Positions 22,216-33,019 of a stretch of 64,000 bases of DNA are shown here, piece by piece. The translations under genes and the position numbers were made by a program. The DNA comes from Auriscalpium vulgare (taxonomy: Eukaryota > Basidiomycota > Agaricomycetes > Russulales > Auriscalpiaceae). The notes beneath the pieces are model-generated. The model was not told the DNA's origin. It ran no database searches and worked only from the letters and a program-made list of their open reading frames with translations. How positions within the stretch are numbered: the first letter of the stretch is position 1; each line of letters opens with the position of its first letter. The stretch covers positions 310,001 through 374,000 of the forward strand of contig JAHBBC010000002.1 in the NCBI GenBank assembly GCA_019915015.1, given 5' to 3'.

Positions 22216-25200
22216 ATGGCAAATGCAAACAAGACAGGGCAAGCACCTGGAAAGAAGCCTTCAAAAGCTCAGACGAGCAAGACCAAGGCCAAGGCAGCTG
22301 CACCGGAGACTCAGGAGGCTGCAGAGCCGGCAGACACTACGATAGAGTATGCTCATAATCTATGTACCGTGGGCTGTGGGGCTTAGTTTATTCACTATGT
22401 CCCTACAGTTGTAACAAGTGGGTGGTGTTATAGGCAGGCAGGATAGTGAAGTGCAAGTATAGGGCAGTATAGTGCACTATAGTGCATATATCAGTACTAT
22501 AGTGTCCTTGGATGCACTATAGTAGTAGCATGACTATAAGGACCATTGTATTTTTGCACCAATATAATGGGTTTTGAAAATGTTATAAATAATGGTGTAG
22601 ATGCACAGGTGGAACTGCTATATAGAGGTAATTTAGCAGAATATATCTGGTTAATGGTAGAGAGCTGTAGGGCAATCACTGGCCAATGGATCCCATGGGT
22701 TTATGTACTATAGTGAATCAATAATATATTACAGAAATGCTGGGATATATGCACCTTCTCTCCATTCAAATGAGCTCTATAAATTCGGATAATATTCTAG
22801 CATGTGGCTTAGTAGAGTGCATATGTGATCTGAATTTACCAGAATACAGGGGGACATTTCTGAGGAGTTGTGCAGTGCACACTGTATCAGATATTCATCT
22901 ACTATAGTGATATTATACTCTTTAAAGCTTTCTTAATTTGTTATGGGATGACTGGCCATTCATAAATCATGAAGAAAAAGGTGAGCATATTTACCACGCA
23001 TTCCACTGCTGTCTGAATTTATCATAATATTTAAGACTAATGGGAAGCCGCACCAATGCATATATAGTGTCATTTAGCTTGCTTCTATCCTCAAACTTTT
23101 TCAGCACTGAATAGCTCCTCAATACTTGGGGAAACAAATCCCTAGATATTCCAGAGCACTATTACACCATGCCCCTTCCATCCCTGAAAGTTTTGTGTTC
23201 TTGCATGCAATTGGTATATAGTACCATACTTCTGATCCTTTGATACAGCCTAAATGATCCATATGTCCCTGTCCCATCTATTCAAGCATATGTGTGAACT
23301 GAAATGATTATTTATTTTTCAATGAGCCATGATCCATGAAGCTTACTTGAGCTCAAGCTCATCCTCTGTAAAATAAATAGCCATTTATATCCATATGCCT
23401 CATCATAAACCGGATCACCCTGGGACAAGGATAACTCAGACATCACAGGCTGTATGAGAGTGGAAGTACAGCACTTTCTGCCAACTCTAGATAGAATTCC
23501 CATATTTTGAGCATTGGGTGGGGCATGGTCTGTGAATGCTCTATAATATCTGTGGATTATATTGACCAAGTACTGGAGAGCTATTGGACACATCATATGC
23601 TTTTGTGGCCAACCAATTAGATCACCACTATAGTGCACAAATCTATATGCCTTGGTGTGGCTCACCAATAGCTTCAGATATTATGATAAATTCAGACAGC
23701 AGTGGCATGTGTAGTACATATGCTCACCTTTTTTATCATGATTTATGAATGCCCAGTCATCCCATAACAAATTAAGAAAGCTTGAAAGAGTATAACATCA
23801 CTACAGTAGATGAATATCTGATACAGTGCGTACTGCACAACTCCTCAGAACTGACCCGCTATATTCTGGTAAATTCACGTCACATATGCACTCTACTAAG
23901 CCATATGCTGTAATATTATCCGAATTTATAGAGCTCATTTGAATGGAGAGAAGGTGCATATATCCCAGCATTTCTGTAATATATTATGGATTCACTATAG
24001 TACATAAACCCATGGGATCCATTGGCCAGTGATTGCCCTACAGCTCTCTACCATTAACCAGATATATTCTGCTAAATTACCTCTATATTGCAGCTCCACC
24101 TGTGCATCTACACCATTATTTATAACATTTTCAAAGCCCATTATATTGGTGCAAAAATACAATGGTCCTTACAGTCATGCTACTACTATAGTGCATCCAA
24201 GGACACTATAGTACTGATATATGCACTATAGTGCACTATACTGTCCTATACTTGCACTTCACTATCCTGCCTGCCTATGACACCACCCACTTGTTACAAC
24301 TGTAGGGACATAGTGCACTAAACTACTCCCCAGTGTTGGTACCGTGCTGACTTCTGACCTGAATGAACTCATAGTTGGTCAACTGAGCTGACTTGGCAGC
24401 TTGTCAGTGCCATCGAGGATGAACTGGACGCGAAGCGCGGCCTCTTCCCGCCCAAAGGGAAGAACCCCCGCAAGAGCGGCGGTAACACCAAGGCACATTG
24501 GCACGATGTCCTTGCCAAGAACCTTTTTGAAGACCATCCGGTGTATGGTGCCGCATACGAGCGTGCTAGCTCCAAGGATGAGAAGGCTGCGTGGGCAACG
24601 AAGATCAAGAATAGGCTGACAGCGTGCGTACTACATGCGTGGTTCTTGTATCTCATTACTCGAATTAAAGCCGCACTGTCTTCAGCTTAACAAAGACCAC
24701 CAACAAATACACAGAAGAGATGGGGAAGACGGGCGCAGGGCTGACAGAAGCCGAGATCGACATGAGTCTCGACAATGAGTTTGTAAACAAGTGGCGTATG
24801 TCTCTGTTTTTCTAATTATATACCAGTATCTGACGCTGTGATCACAGGCCGCATCAAGGAGGACTTCCCGTGGTATTTTAACATGCGCGACCTCATCGCA
24901 GATCGGCCGAATCAAGTACCTGTTGGGCTTGGCCACAGCAGGACAGATGTCGACACATCTGTACTGCAGCCCTCGGACTTACCAGAGGATGACGGTACCA
25001 CACCAGCATCCGGCATGTCAACCAACGAGGGTGCGGTCTCTGACAGTCAAGCAGCTGGCGAAGGTGGGGGTCACGATGGCGGTGACGACGGCGGCGATGT
25101 CGGAGACGACAACAACAACGACAACGAGGAGGCAGGTGAGCCTTCCGCGGTGCGTGCAAAGCGCAAGGCGCCCGCAGACGACGACGATCTCAGCGATGAA

Positions 25201-27243
25201 GACCTCCCGCGCACAATCTCGCAGCTTCCTCGTGCACCGCGCGCAGCAACCGCTGATGGGCGTCCAACTGGTAGTGAGGCGGATATATATTGATGTCCAA
25301 TCCTCAGAGCGCAGTAGTGAACATATCGAGTTGAGGGAGTGCAGTCAGGGTCCCGAGACTACGCACGGCAAATCCTGCTCGGAGTACGAGTGAGACACAG
25401 TGACTAGGACTTGGATCGGTGGGCGCGAGAGGCTGGGGGAGAGGACGATAGTGCGAGAGCTAGACACGGCACGGATCACCGAAATGATACAGTGCTGGAG
25501 ACGCGACGGGCGAGCTCCCAAGAATGTGTCACAGAAGCTAGGAATGTCGGAGGGGACGCGAGGACTATTTCGAGAGTCGAAGGGGAATTACGCAGCGGTG
25601 GCAATGGTCGAGGGAATATATCGAGGGCAAGCGGGACAAAGTATGAGGCGGTGACGAAGGAACAGAGGGGCGTATATGGGCCTGATCTCTGCGTTGAAGG
25701 TGCGGGGTGTCGAGGGGGAGAGTAGCGAGGCGTAGGGAGATTTCGAAGGGCAAGAGGGGATTTGTCGAGGGTCGTGGTATTGGTATTCGTATTGATATTG
25801 CGGCGTGGTATTGGTGTCGAAGTTTCGTGCGTCTAAGAGCTAGAGCGACGGGTTGTGGTGAAGTCAGACCACTTCAGAAGCTCTTTCGAGATCCTGAGTA
25901 CGAGGGGGAAAAGTAACTTGTTATTCCGTCTGTCTAGCGACTCAGAACTATTTGTACCACAAGCGAGTCAGAAATCCGTATCGTACGGACGTGACATAGT
26001 GAAGACAAATACGATCCAAAACGCGGGAGATGTGGGTCAGATATCACGGGGTGTACGATGTTGACGCGGGGAGTGAGTATATGAGGGATGTGGCAAGAGA
26101 GGATCATTGAATTACGGACGGTTTAGGTTTAGTTCCGACTTACGATCGCCGCTAGGGGGCGAAGTGCGTTTAGCGCGCTAGCGCTTATATCGTAAGGCGC
26201 TGGTGGTGTATCGTAAAGTCGAGCGGGGTATCCGATGTATTCCGAGTGTAAATTGAAGGGAGGGACGTACGACGGGCGGTCTTGGCTCGTTGTGTAGCAC
26301 TCCTGCCTATCTTGGACGGCTGTGGATTAACGTAGACGGGACTATATCGTGGAGCGAGATGTGGGGAATATCGAGGAATCGGGGGACGCAGAAGGGAAGT
26401 ATGATTGACAGCGGCACATCACGGCGGGGAAGGATTGTGGCGTGTGGCTCCGAGTCAGATAGCCGCTGGGTGACTGTTGTGCGGGGCCGTAGGATTGTGG
26501 CGTGTGGCTCGGGGCGCTTGGTGGGGCGTGTAGGCTATTTCGAGTGCGTTTGGGGCACTTTCGATAGACGCTGCGGGGTGGTAGTGAAACCTGATGGTGC
26601 GGACCGAGGCCGGCAGGCCGAGGTCACGTGATTTTGGAAGATGCCGAAAATGCCAAAATTCGGGTGTTTCTCCGCTAGACGGCTGGGCAGGCGTATCACC
26701 GCATCTGCGGCACCAGCACCCGAGAAGACTCCTGCTCGCGCCGGAGCATCCAAGCCAGCTGCGACACCTAAGCCTGCCGCAAGCGACGCAGCAAAGAAGT
26801 CATCTGAGAAGAGGAAGGAACCGGTCAAGAAGAAGAACAAGACCTCTGAGTTCATAGAGGCTGCGAAGGCCGAGGAGACCACAATTCAGACTCAGGTTGA
26901 GTTAGCGAAGGCCAAAGTCACGCGCAACATGGAAACGGTGAAATCCAAGACACAGTTCAAGCTGAAGTTGCTCGAGTACAAGACACAGAAGCTGCAGGCA
27001 CGCGCTGACCTCACGAAGCTGAAGCTCGAGCAAGAACATGCATACCGCATGGCTCACGGTGGCCACTCAAGCGCGAGCAGTGGGTTCGGGAGTCTTATGC
27101 AGACTCCTGGTATGGGTTCGTCATCGCAGGGCTCCTTCAATACCAATGCAACTATTGCACCGTTCCAATTTGATGCAAGCGGGGATCAGTTTGCAGGTGG
27201 TGAACTCGGAGATGAAACCTTTGGGCAGATGAATGATTCTTAG
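22216..27243 (+). CDS. Myb/SANT-like partner gene of the PIF element
   Basis: Exons 22216-22346, 24408-24623, 24686-24795 and 24848-about 25280 join in one frame through GT-AG introns. Exon 1 gives a basic tail (MANANKTGQAPGKKPSKAQ). Exons 2-4 give the Myb/SANT-like module that partners PIF transposases in basidiomycetes: HWHDVLAKNLFEDHPVYGAAY, then the GETGAGL-like motif KTGAGLTEAEIDMSLDNEF, then WRRIKEDFPWYFNMRDLI and NQVPVGLG. An acidic linker follows. The C-terminal coiled coil (TSEFIEAAKAEETTIQTQVE ... LKLLEYKTQKLQARADLTKL) lies separately at 26690-27243, after about 1.4 kb of unrelated sequence. In this family the protein binds subterminal DNA and helps import the transposase. Intron 1 holds a 2-kb MITE. 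The internal insertion brings a stop at 25291, so a full-length product is unlikely unless the insertion is spliced out. Confidence 0.7.
22372..24338. mobile_element. Long-inverted-repeat MITE in intron 1
   Basis: Arms of about 640 bp (22377-23040 and 23690-24333) are reverse complements at about 90 percent and surround a 650-bp loop. The insertion is flanked by the 8-bp direct repeat GTACCGTG (22364-22371 and 24339-24346). The length suits an hAT-type target duplication; the ends pair imperfectly (TGGGGCTTAGTTTA against TGGGGAGTAGTTTA). The arms are full of CACTATAGTG words. The loop holds a 118-codon minus-strand frame (23668-23312). Confidence 0.82.
25294..26690. other. Insertion splitting the Myb-like gene
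   Basis: About 1.4 kb of sequence lies between the Myb module and its coiled coil. It has no convincing ORF. It contains a short direct repeat, AGGATTGTGGCGTGTGGCTC, at 26429 and 26489. The ends are unclear: AGGCG occurs at both borders (25276-25280 and 26688-26692) and could be a 5-bp target duplication of a solo LTR, but no TG...CA termini follow. Confidence 0.45.
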
Positions 27244-27285
27244 GTTGTATTTACCTTGACGTATGATTATTCAGTAATGTTTATT

Positions 27286-29199
27286 CTACTCTGACTCGCT
27301 GTCATCTTCTCCGCCATCTGAGTCCTCGTCACCACTGTCTGTAGTCTCCTGTGACCCTAAATCATCTGTATCGCCTAGGTAACCCTCATCGACTGCTCGC
27401 TGTCTTCGTCTCTCCTCTTTGTCCTGTAGCAATGCCTCTCTAAGGTTGTCCCGAAAGAGTCGAGCTTGACGCAAATTGCGTGGGGCGCGCAGTCGCGCAG
27501 GAAGCTGTGCAGAATGGCCTTGCGGGGCTTCTGCTTCAGAGTCAGATGAGCCGGTCAGACCTTGTGCAACAAACTCGTCGTCCGCAGGATCTTCATCGGA
27601 GCTGCGTTCTTCTGCCTCACATTGCATGGCGAATGCGTGAACACCAATGCACGCGGCGACCCAGTACGTTGCATACTTGTGAGATCTACTGTCCCGGATA
27701 CTCACTCGCAGGCCCTTGAGCGAGTGAAACCGGCCCTTGAGATATCCAATCGCATGCTCGGAACGAATTCGGACCATTGAGACATGATTGTTGAACACCT
27801 CATTGTTGGGGATATCTCGAGCGGGGGCTTTGAAAGGTGCCGTTAGCCATGTCTCAATCTGTAAAACCGGTGAGTTGATATTCTAACAGGCTTGTACTAG
27901 CGTGACTTACCGGATATGCGGAATCACCCCAAATGAATTCACCATCCTCGAGCAGTGTATCGTGCTCCTGATAAATGCGAGTCTTTGCCCACGCTGTTGA
28001 GTCGTGGGCAGATCCAGTATATCCATAGCTGAAGTCTATGATCCGAAGATTGGGCATTGAGACAATCTAATATAGGTATCAGCAACCGCAATACACATCC
28101 ATATGAGTACATGCCTGGATATTCAACGAGTAGTTGCTCTTGCGGTCGAAATAACTCTCGCCATACCAAAATGCCTGTCCTGGAGTGGGACCAGTGTCCC
28201 ATCTACCATTAGCCACCCCTTTCTCCAAGCATTACATGAATGCGCTGCTACCCATCTCATAGCCTCGTGTTTCTCTCTGCGAGTGTTGGCCAGCGGACGG
28301 CTTGCTCCATGAAGTCACGGCGCAGAATAGCCGTCATGACGCGGCGGGTGACAAGGGAGACTGTACCAACACCGCACCCAGCCCAGCGTGCAGTCTTCAA
28401 TTGGCTTGAGGCATTGCCGTGATGTCCGAAGCGCCACAGTGTGATGGCTAGTTGGTTCTCGACTGGCATTTGAGCATTTGCAGAGTTTTGGAAAAGACAG
28501 GATCATTGCAGATCCTGTTTAAGAGCTTGTCAAAGGTCGACGGGGTGACTCGCAGCTCCCTGCGGAACTCAGCTGGTTGCTCGTACTTGACAACATAGAG
28601 GACATGGGGAAGGTGAGGGGGCGCTGGCGTGCGCGAGGTTCGTGGTTGTTCATAACGGAATTCGTACATGCGGTCGATCTCGCTTCGGATTGAGCGCGCA
28701 AGCCGCGAGGGTAAGGATGTGCGAGTTTCGTCATTGTCGGACACTCCTCTCCAACACCTTCGCCGCTCTCGTCACCCTCACTGCTCTCAACCTCACCCCA
28801 GCTATCCAGGTCATCGCTCGATGTATCCATCCCCTCGCTATCACTGTTGTCTTCTTGGTCCGAGAGGTCTAGGAGCTCAGGCATGTCAAGATTGTCGTCC
28901 TCGTCAAGAGTTGGGACATCGTCCTCGTCGAGATCAGAACGTGATGAGTCAGATACGAGGCAGAAGACACCCCGAGAGCGACCAGCCTGTAGAGCTGCTG
29001 TCGCTGTCAGAGTGTGGAGATGCAGAGCGCGAGTAATGTTGATGTTGAGGGGCAGTAGGCGCGGGAGTGCAGCACGGCGAAGCGCCTGGTTCAGGAGTCG
29101 AGCACGACGCCGCTGTCGAAGGGAACGGATAGCAAGGAAACCTATGAAGGCTTTGATCAGGCGCTGCGTGCGCTTCGTCCGTGAGAGCTGTCGAGGCAT
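27286..29199 (-). pseudogene. PIF/Harbinger transposase (DDE), frameshifted
   Basis: The N-terminus (ATG 29199, MPRQLSRTKRTQRLIK) is followed by an acidic region, then FRRELRVTPSTFDKLLNRI and MPVENQLAITLWRFG (helix-turn-helix-like part). Next come VGTVSLVTRRVMTAIL, MVDGTLVPL (first catalytic D), and, in a shifted frame, FWYGESYFDRKSNYSLNIQ. After an intron follow IDFSYGYTGSAHDSTAW (second D) and FIWGDSAYP. The C-terminal exon (27798-27286) has RIRSEHAIGYLKGRF (the E) and an acidic tail. This is the full order of a PIF DDE transposase. Frames break near 28735, near 28492 and, by an apparent loss of one C, near 28165, so this copy is dead. Two introns (about 28072-28125 and 27855-27910) are well formed. 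Confidence 0.88.
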
Positions 29200-29264
29200 G
29201 GTGGGGGCACGAAAGGAGGATGTCGGACGCGGCAGTGGCACACACGACATGTGGCTGTGCTCAA

Positions 29265-29333
29265 ATAGGCGCTGGGGCACAAATTCTGTGATCTCGACAG
29301 TCGAGATCACAGGATTTGTACCCCAGCGCCTAT
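29265..29333. repeat. Subterminal palindrome, right side of the PIF element
   Basis: 34-nt arms (29265-29298 and 29300-29333) pair with two transition mismatches around a single base. The sequence starts ATAGGCGCTGGGGCACAAAT. It lies 66 bp upstream of the transposase start and 231 bp from the right end of the element. Confidence 0.9.
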
Positions 29334-29564
29334 GTGAGACTGTCGACATGATGGGCGCACAGCCACGCATCACGTGCTTCACATGTGTCTTGTGTAAGCG
29401 AAAACACTCAGAATCACGACAGACGTGTCCGGCCGATATGGACCCTTCAGAGTACCACCCGATTCTCGTCTGATTACAGAAAGATTATCGTCCATAATCT
29501 ACTGTACAATTGAGTCAAAAATTGCTCTCATAAGCGGCGAGAAACGCCAACTTTGAACACCACT

Positions 29565-29772
29565 ATTGAAGCCAGAGTTCTGACCGTTGGAGTCTCGCAG
29601 GGCATTTGGCGATCGGAATCATACCTTGGACACCACACTCAGACCATCAACTCAGTTGCACACCCCACACACAGTCATCCGACCACTCGCACATTGTTTC
29701 AACCGCATCCACATGACCTCGAGCATAGCATCCTCTCACAGCTGTCACAACTTGGCGGATTTCATATGACAT
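29565..29772 (+). repeat. Repeat D, right half of the PIF target
   Basis: It continues repeat D after the ATT duplication, matching 31934-32130 (GGACACCACACTCAGACCAT, then CACACACAGTCATCC). It stops at CATATGACATTT, where block K copy 1 begins. Confidence 0.85.
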
Positions 29773-30285
29773 TTACGATTACTCTTAATCGTTTTTTTCT
29801 CCAACCAGTCAGGCAAAAAGTGCCCGTCAGGAAAGTCGCTTTAGGAAATGGTCTCACACGGTCAAGTCGCGTCGTTCCACCTGCCAAATTCAGTAATTCT
29901 TAGCTAAGCAGCTTCTGCCCAATGCTTTTCCACATCCTCGCTCCAAAAGACCCTCGTGTCTGCGAGTATTTTGCGTTTTGCAAGCTAACTAACACTGATA
30001 TGCTCATGATTCAAATTGTTCTGTGATCAGAAAAAGAGGCCTTAGAGTTTCCATTTTTGGTAGAAAGTTCCCACGGTTGATGCAGAGAAAGATGACGTAG
30101 TTTTAGAGGGCATTCTACCATTGATCCGGTTTGCTACGTCATTTTTCTCTACTCCGGCTATTACAATACCCGGGCCTATATTTTTACTATTAAAAGCGTG
30201 CACATAGAGGGAATTGAACCCACAGCATGCAGTTTATGAGTTACATAACATAGTCTAAGAGCAGTAACCACTAGACTAGAAGGCT
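29773..30285 (-). repeat. tRNA-derived SINE-like element, copy 2
   Basis: On the minus strand the A box TAGTCTAGTGGTTA and B box GGTTCAATTCC lie near 30280 and 30215. The body and the terminal CGATTAAGAGTAATCG hairpin follow, down to 29773. It is part of block K. Confidence 0.72.
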
Positions 30286-31824
30286 ATACTCATTGAACAG
30301 CTGTGGATAGTCTGTATCAACCTTCTATCCCCTCTTACCCTACAATACACTTTGCTCTTTTTATCAAATTCTTGCCTTTTCCCTGATACAATATACACAT
30401 ATTATATATTGTCAGAAAGCTACAATAAATGCACACACAATGGTTAGGGTACTGGAGTCTGCAGGACTTGTGATGTAGTAGCCAGTGCATATTTCCCTGT
30501 GTGTAGACCAAGATCTATAAAGTGCATTCACGCTGATGATATTCCTCGTTCCGCTGATGGACACACCAGGTAGGGCAGTAAACAGCAGAGTCAACAGATC
30601 CCTAGAGCGCTACCGAGGTGTTGATGTGTGTGCGAGCGAGCGTCAGGAGTCCCGGAGTAAGCAACGACCATCTCCGATCAAACCTATGGCGTTCCGATTG
30701 AGGGCCGACAGTGACAAGACGAGCGACACCGGAAGACTGCAACACGACTGCAATCGATGACTCGGGCAAAGGCAACAAGGATGGAACAAGATGGGAGCGA
30801 TGAGACGGAAGCGAGAACAAGGCTAAGACGATGGCTGAGGCTAGGCGCCAGAGCAGTCACCGGTGTTGACCGCTATATGATACGAAGGCGACAAGAGTGC
30901 ACAAATGAATGTGCTGGGAGCGATGAGGGGGGAACGTAACTTTGCATTGCACAGAGTATCCGACAACTATTATATATTGTGACAAATACAGTGCGTGTCC
31001 AATCAAGTAAGTACAGAGACATCAGAAAGACAAAGGGAAAGATAGCAGCATCATATCAAATGGTACGGACAATGCGGGGGAGTCATGCGACAGTCAGACA
31101 ACGAGGAACGAGGCAGGGGACGATGTCGAGCGAGTGATCTGCACTGTCAAAGGACAAAGGAAACAGCGCGGGAAATGATCCGCTCTATTGTTGACTGTGG
31201 GAAACAGCCTCGGGGAGCATGGGAACAGACAAGGCGTGCCATATTGAGCATGATAGCGGTGGTCCGATAATGGTGACACAAGGCTGCGTCTTCCGATCGT
31301 GAATGTTCGGGAGGCAATGCTTCCAACATGTGGAGTGGCTGGGTTGCGAGTCAATCGCAAGGCGCTCATGAATATGAGATGGTAGCATGTGTCGATAGAT
31401 GCTAGGATGTGTTGGAGGGGAGCGGGCATGTCGGGAGCGCTGAGTCAGAGGGTGTTGGAGCGGTCGGGACAGTGGTGCGGACAATGGGCAACTGGGGCAG
31501 TACTCGGATGGCGTGGGAGCACCAGCACTGTGTAGCGCCGGGCGTGGCTGTCGTGCGACCAGGCTGTGCAAGTCTAATGCAAATCTGATGCGCCGTGACA
31601 GGCATGGGAAATGTTGTGCTGGCTAGCGTATGGCGACTGGGCATGCGGTCGGGTGCTTAGTGCGAGTAGCATGGGAGTCGGCAGAGTGTTCTAATTGTGG
31701 CACGGGAAGGCCTAGGTAATGTGACCAAGGACTTGGTTGAAACTGCAAAAAGATAGTTAAGAATTCCTCTCAGCGCGCGGGACGAGGCTTGTCACCTCGC
31801 TGCGAGGCAATCATTTTCCAATGT

Positions 31825-32868
31825 TCACACTTTTGACAAGCCGACAGTCACGCAATTCCGGAGGTCAGAAAGTTGCGCAGACAAGCTCCAACCACCCAAT
31901 TAGTCTCTCAACGCTCGCAAGATTGGAGCCAGAGTTGTGACTGTTGGAGTATCGCAGGGCATTCACGCAATAGGAATCATACCTTGGACACCACACTCAG
32001 ACCATCGACTCAGTTGCATGCCCCACACACAGTCATCCAACCACTCGCACATTGTTTTGACTGCGACCACATGACCTTGAGCACAGACTGCTGTCACATC
32101 TTGGCAGGATTTCATATGACATTTTGATCATCGAGATTGTTGTTAGAACATGTGCGCCACACTACTCCGATAACTCTGTGACTGCCAAGTACCTCCACAG
32201 TCACGCCTATCCTCCAACCATAGTACAGCTCAGCTCTCGAGCTCATGCTGCATTTCTCTGTTCCCAATTGTTCTGTGATTGTGCCAGTGCTCTAATTATT
32301 GCTCCACCACTCCAACCATTGCACACACCATTCCAGTGCATTCCTCTGAAAAATTGCAGTGTCACAACATCGCAGCAGTTGCCTACAACTCCCTCCTATA
32401 TCAGAGTGCATTCTATTGCTCGCCACATCTCCATTGTCTTCTATTCCGTTCATATTGTCTTGTTCCACATTGTAGGACACCTCTTCCACACTTCTTGACA
32501 GCACTGACCATTCCCCATGCGCTTGCACTGCCCCTCACTTGTCTCTTTCACTTGCTCACACACATTACAATATCCCCTTTAGTGCTGTACTAGGGATCTG
32601 GTTTTGGACACATGTGACATTACCACCCTACTACATGTGGGTGCCCATCACCACAACTTTGCCCTGACATCTCAATACAGTCACAGAGTCACTTTCCTGC
32701 ACGCGGAGCCAGAGCCATTAACCCCAAGTATTATATCTCCAACATATTCAAAAAGGACATAACTACACCAGGCAGTCAGTTGTATGCTGGATGGCCAAGC
32801 CCCCCTCCCCCCTAAATGATTAAGAGTAATTGTACTGCCATGCGTGCATTGGCCCATTAACCCCAAGT
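31825..32868 (+). repeat. Repeat D, most complete copy
   Basis: About 1.05 kb is found again within K copy 2 (39489-40532) and in fragments at 3640-4362 (minus), 21765-21893 plus 29565-29772, and 45353-45644 (minus, the 3' 292 bp). Its 3' end CCATTAACCCCAAGT is shared by the fragments at 45353 and 41333. No coding frame is conserved between copies, and no terminal inverted repeat was found. Confidence 0.75.
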
Positions 32869-33019
32869 CTGTACAACATCTTTCCCATTCGAGCACTCGG
32901 CACACTACGCTACGCAGGCTGCCGCGTCGGACGTTACATCTCCTACGAGACAATTATGCACTCCTACTCATCGCGCTTGGAATGCGCTGACTGTACAATC
33001 TACGAGCTACCCACATGAT

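Larger units (their letters stand above)
21894..29564. mobile_element. PIF/Harbinger transposon, complete, two genes
   Basis: The 7,671-bp element is bounded by inverted repeats that start AGTGGTGTTCARAGTTGGCG. About 28 of the first 36 positions match between the left end (from 21894) and the right end (up to 29564). Both sides are flanked by ATT (21891-21893 and 29565-29567), a 3-bp target duplication as expected for the PIF/IS5 superfamily. Removing the element and one ATT rejoins the two halves of repeat D as seen intact at 31825-32130. It carries the classical gene pair in convergent orientation: a Myb/SANT-like gene on the plus strand (22216-27243) and a PIF transposase on the minus strand (29199-27286). 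Later insertions (a long-inverted-repeat MITE and about 1.4 kb at 25294-26690) enlarged it, and the transposase has frameshifts, so it should now be inactive. Confidence 0.88.
29773..32868 (+). repeat. Composite repeat block K, copy 1
   Basis: About 3.1 kb is nearly identical to 37426-40532. It starts with TTACGATTACTCTTAATCG and ends with CATTGGCCCATTAACCCCAAGT. It contains a SINE-like element on the minus strand (29773-30285 plus shared upstream sequence to 30520), 1.3 kb found only in K, and a full repeat D (31825-32868). From 31021 to 32770 the offset to copy 2 is constant at 7,664. Near the right end, ATGATTAAGAGTAATTG is close to the reverse complement of the left end, so the block has a short inverted-repeat-like border. 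Confidence 0.85.

Noticed and set aside
31094..31644. Minus-strand frames in block K (repeated at 38758-39308) as genes
   Set aside because: Frames overlap one another, show no motif and lack codon-level structure; identity between the two copies reflects recent duplication, not selection.
32279..32593. 104-codon frame in repeat D, present in several copies
   Set aside because: The frame is not maintained in the older inverted copy at 3640-4362, where differences occur at all codon positions.
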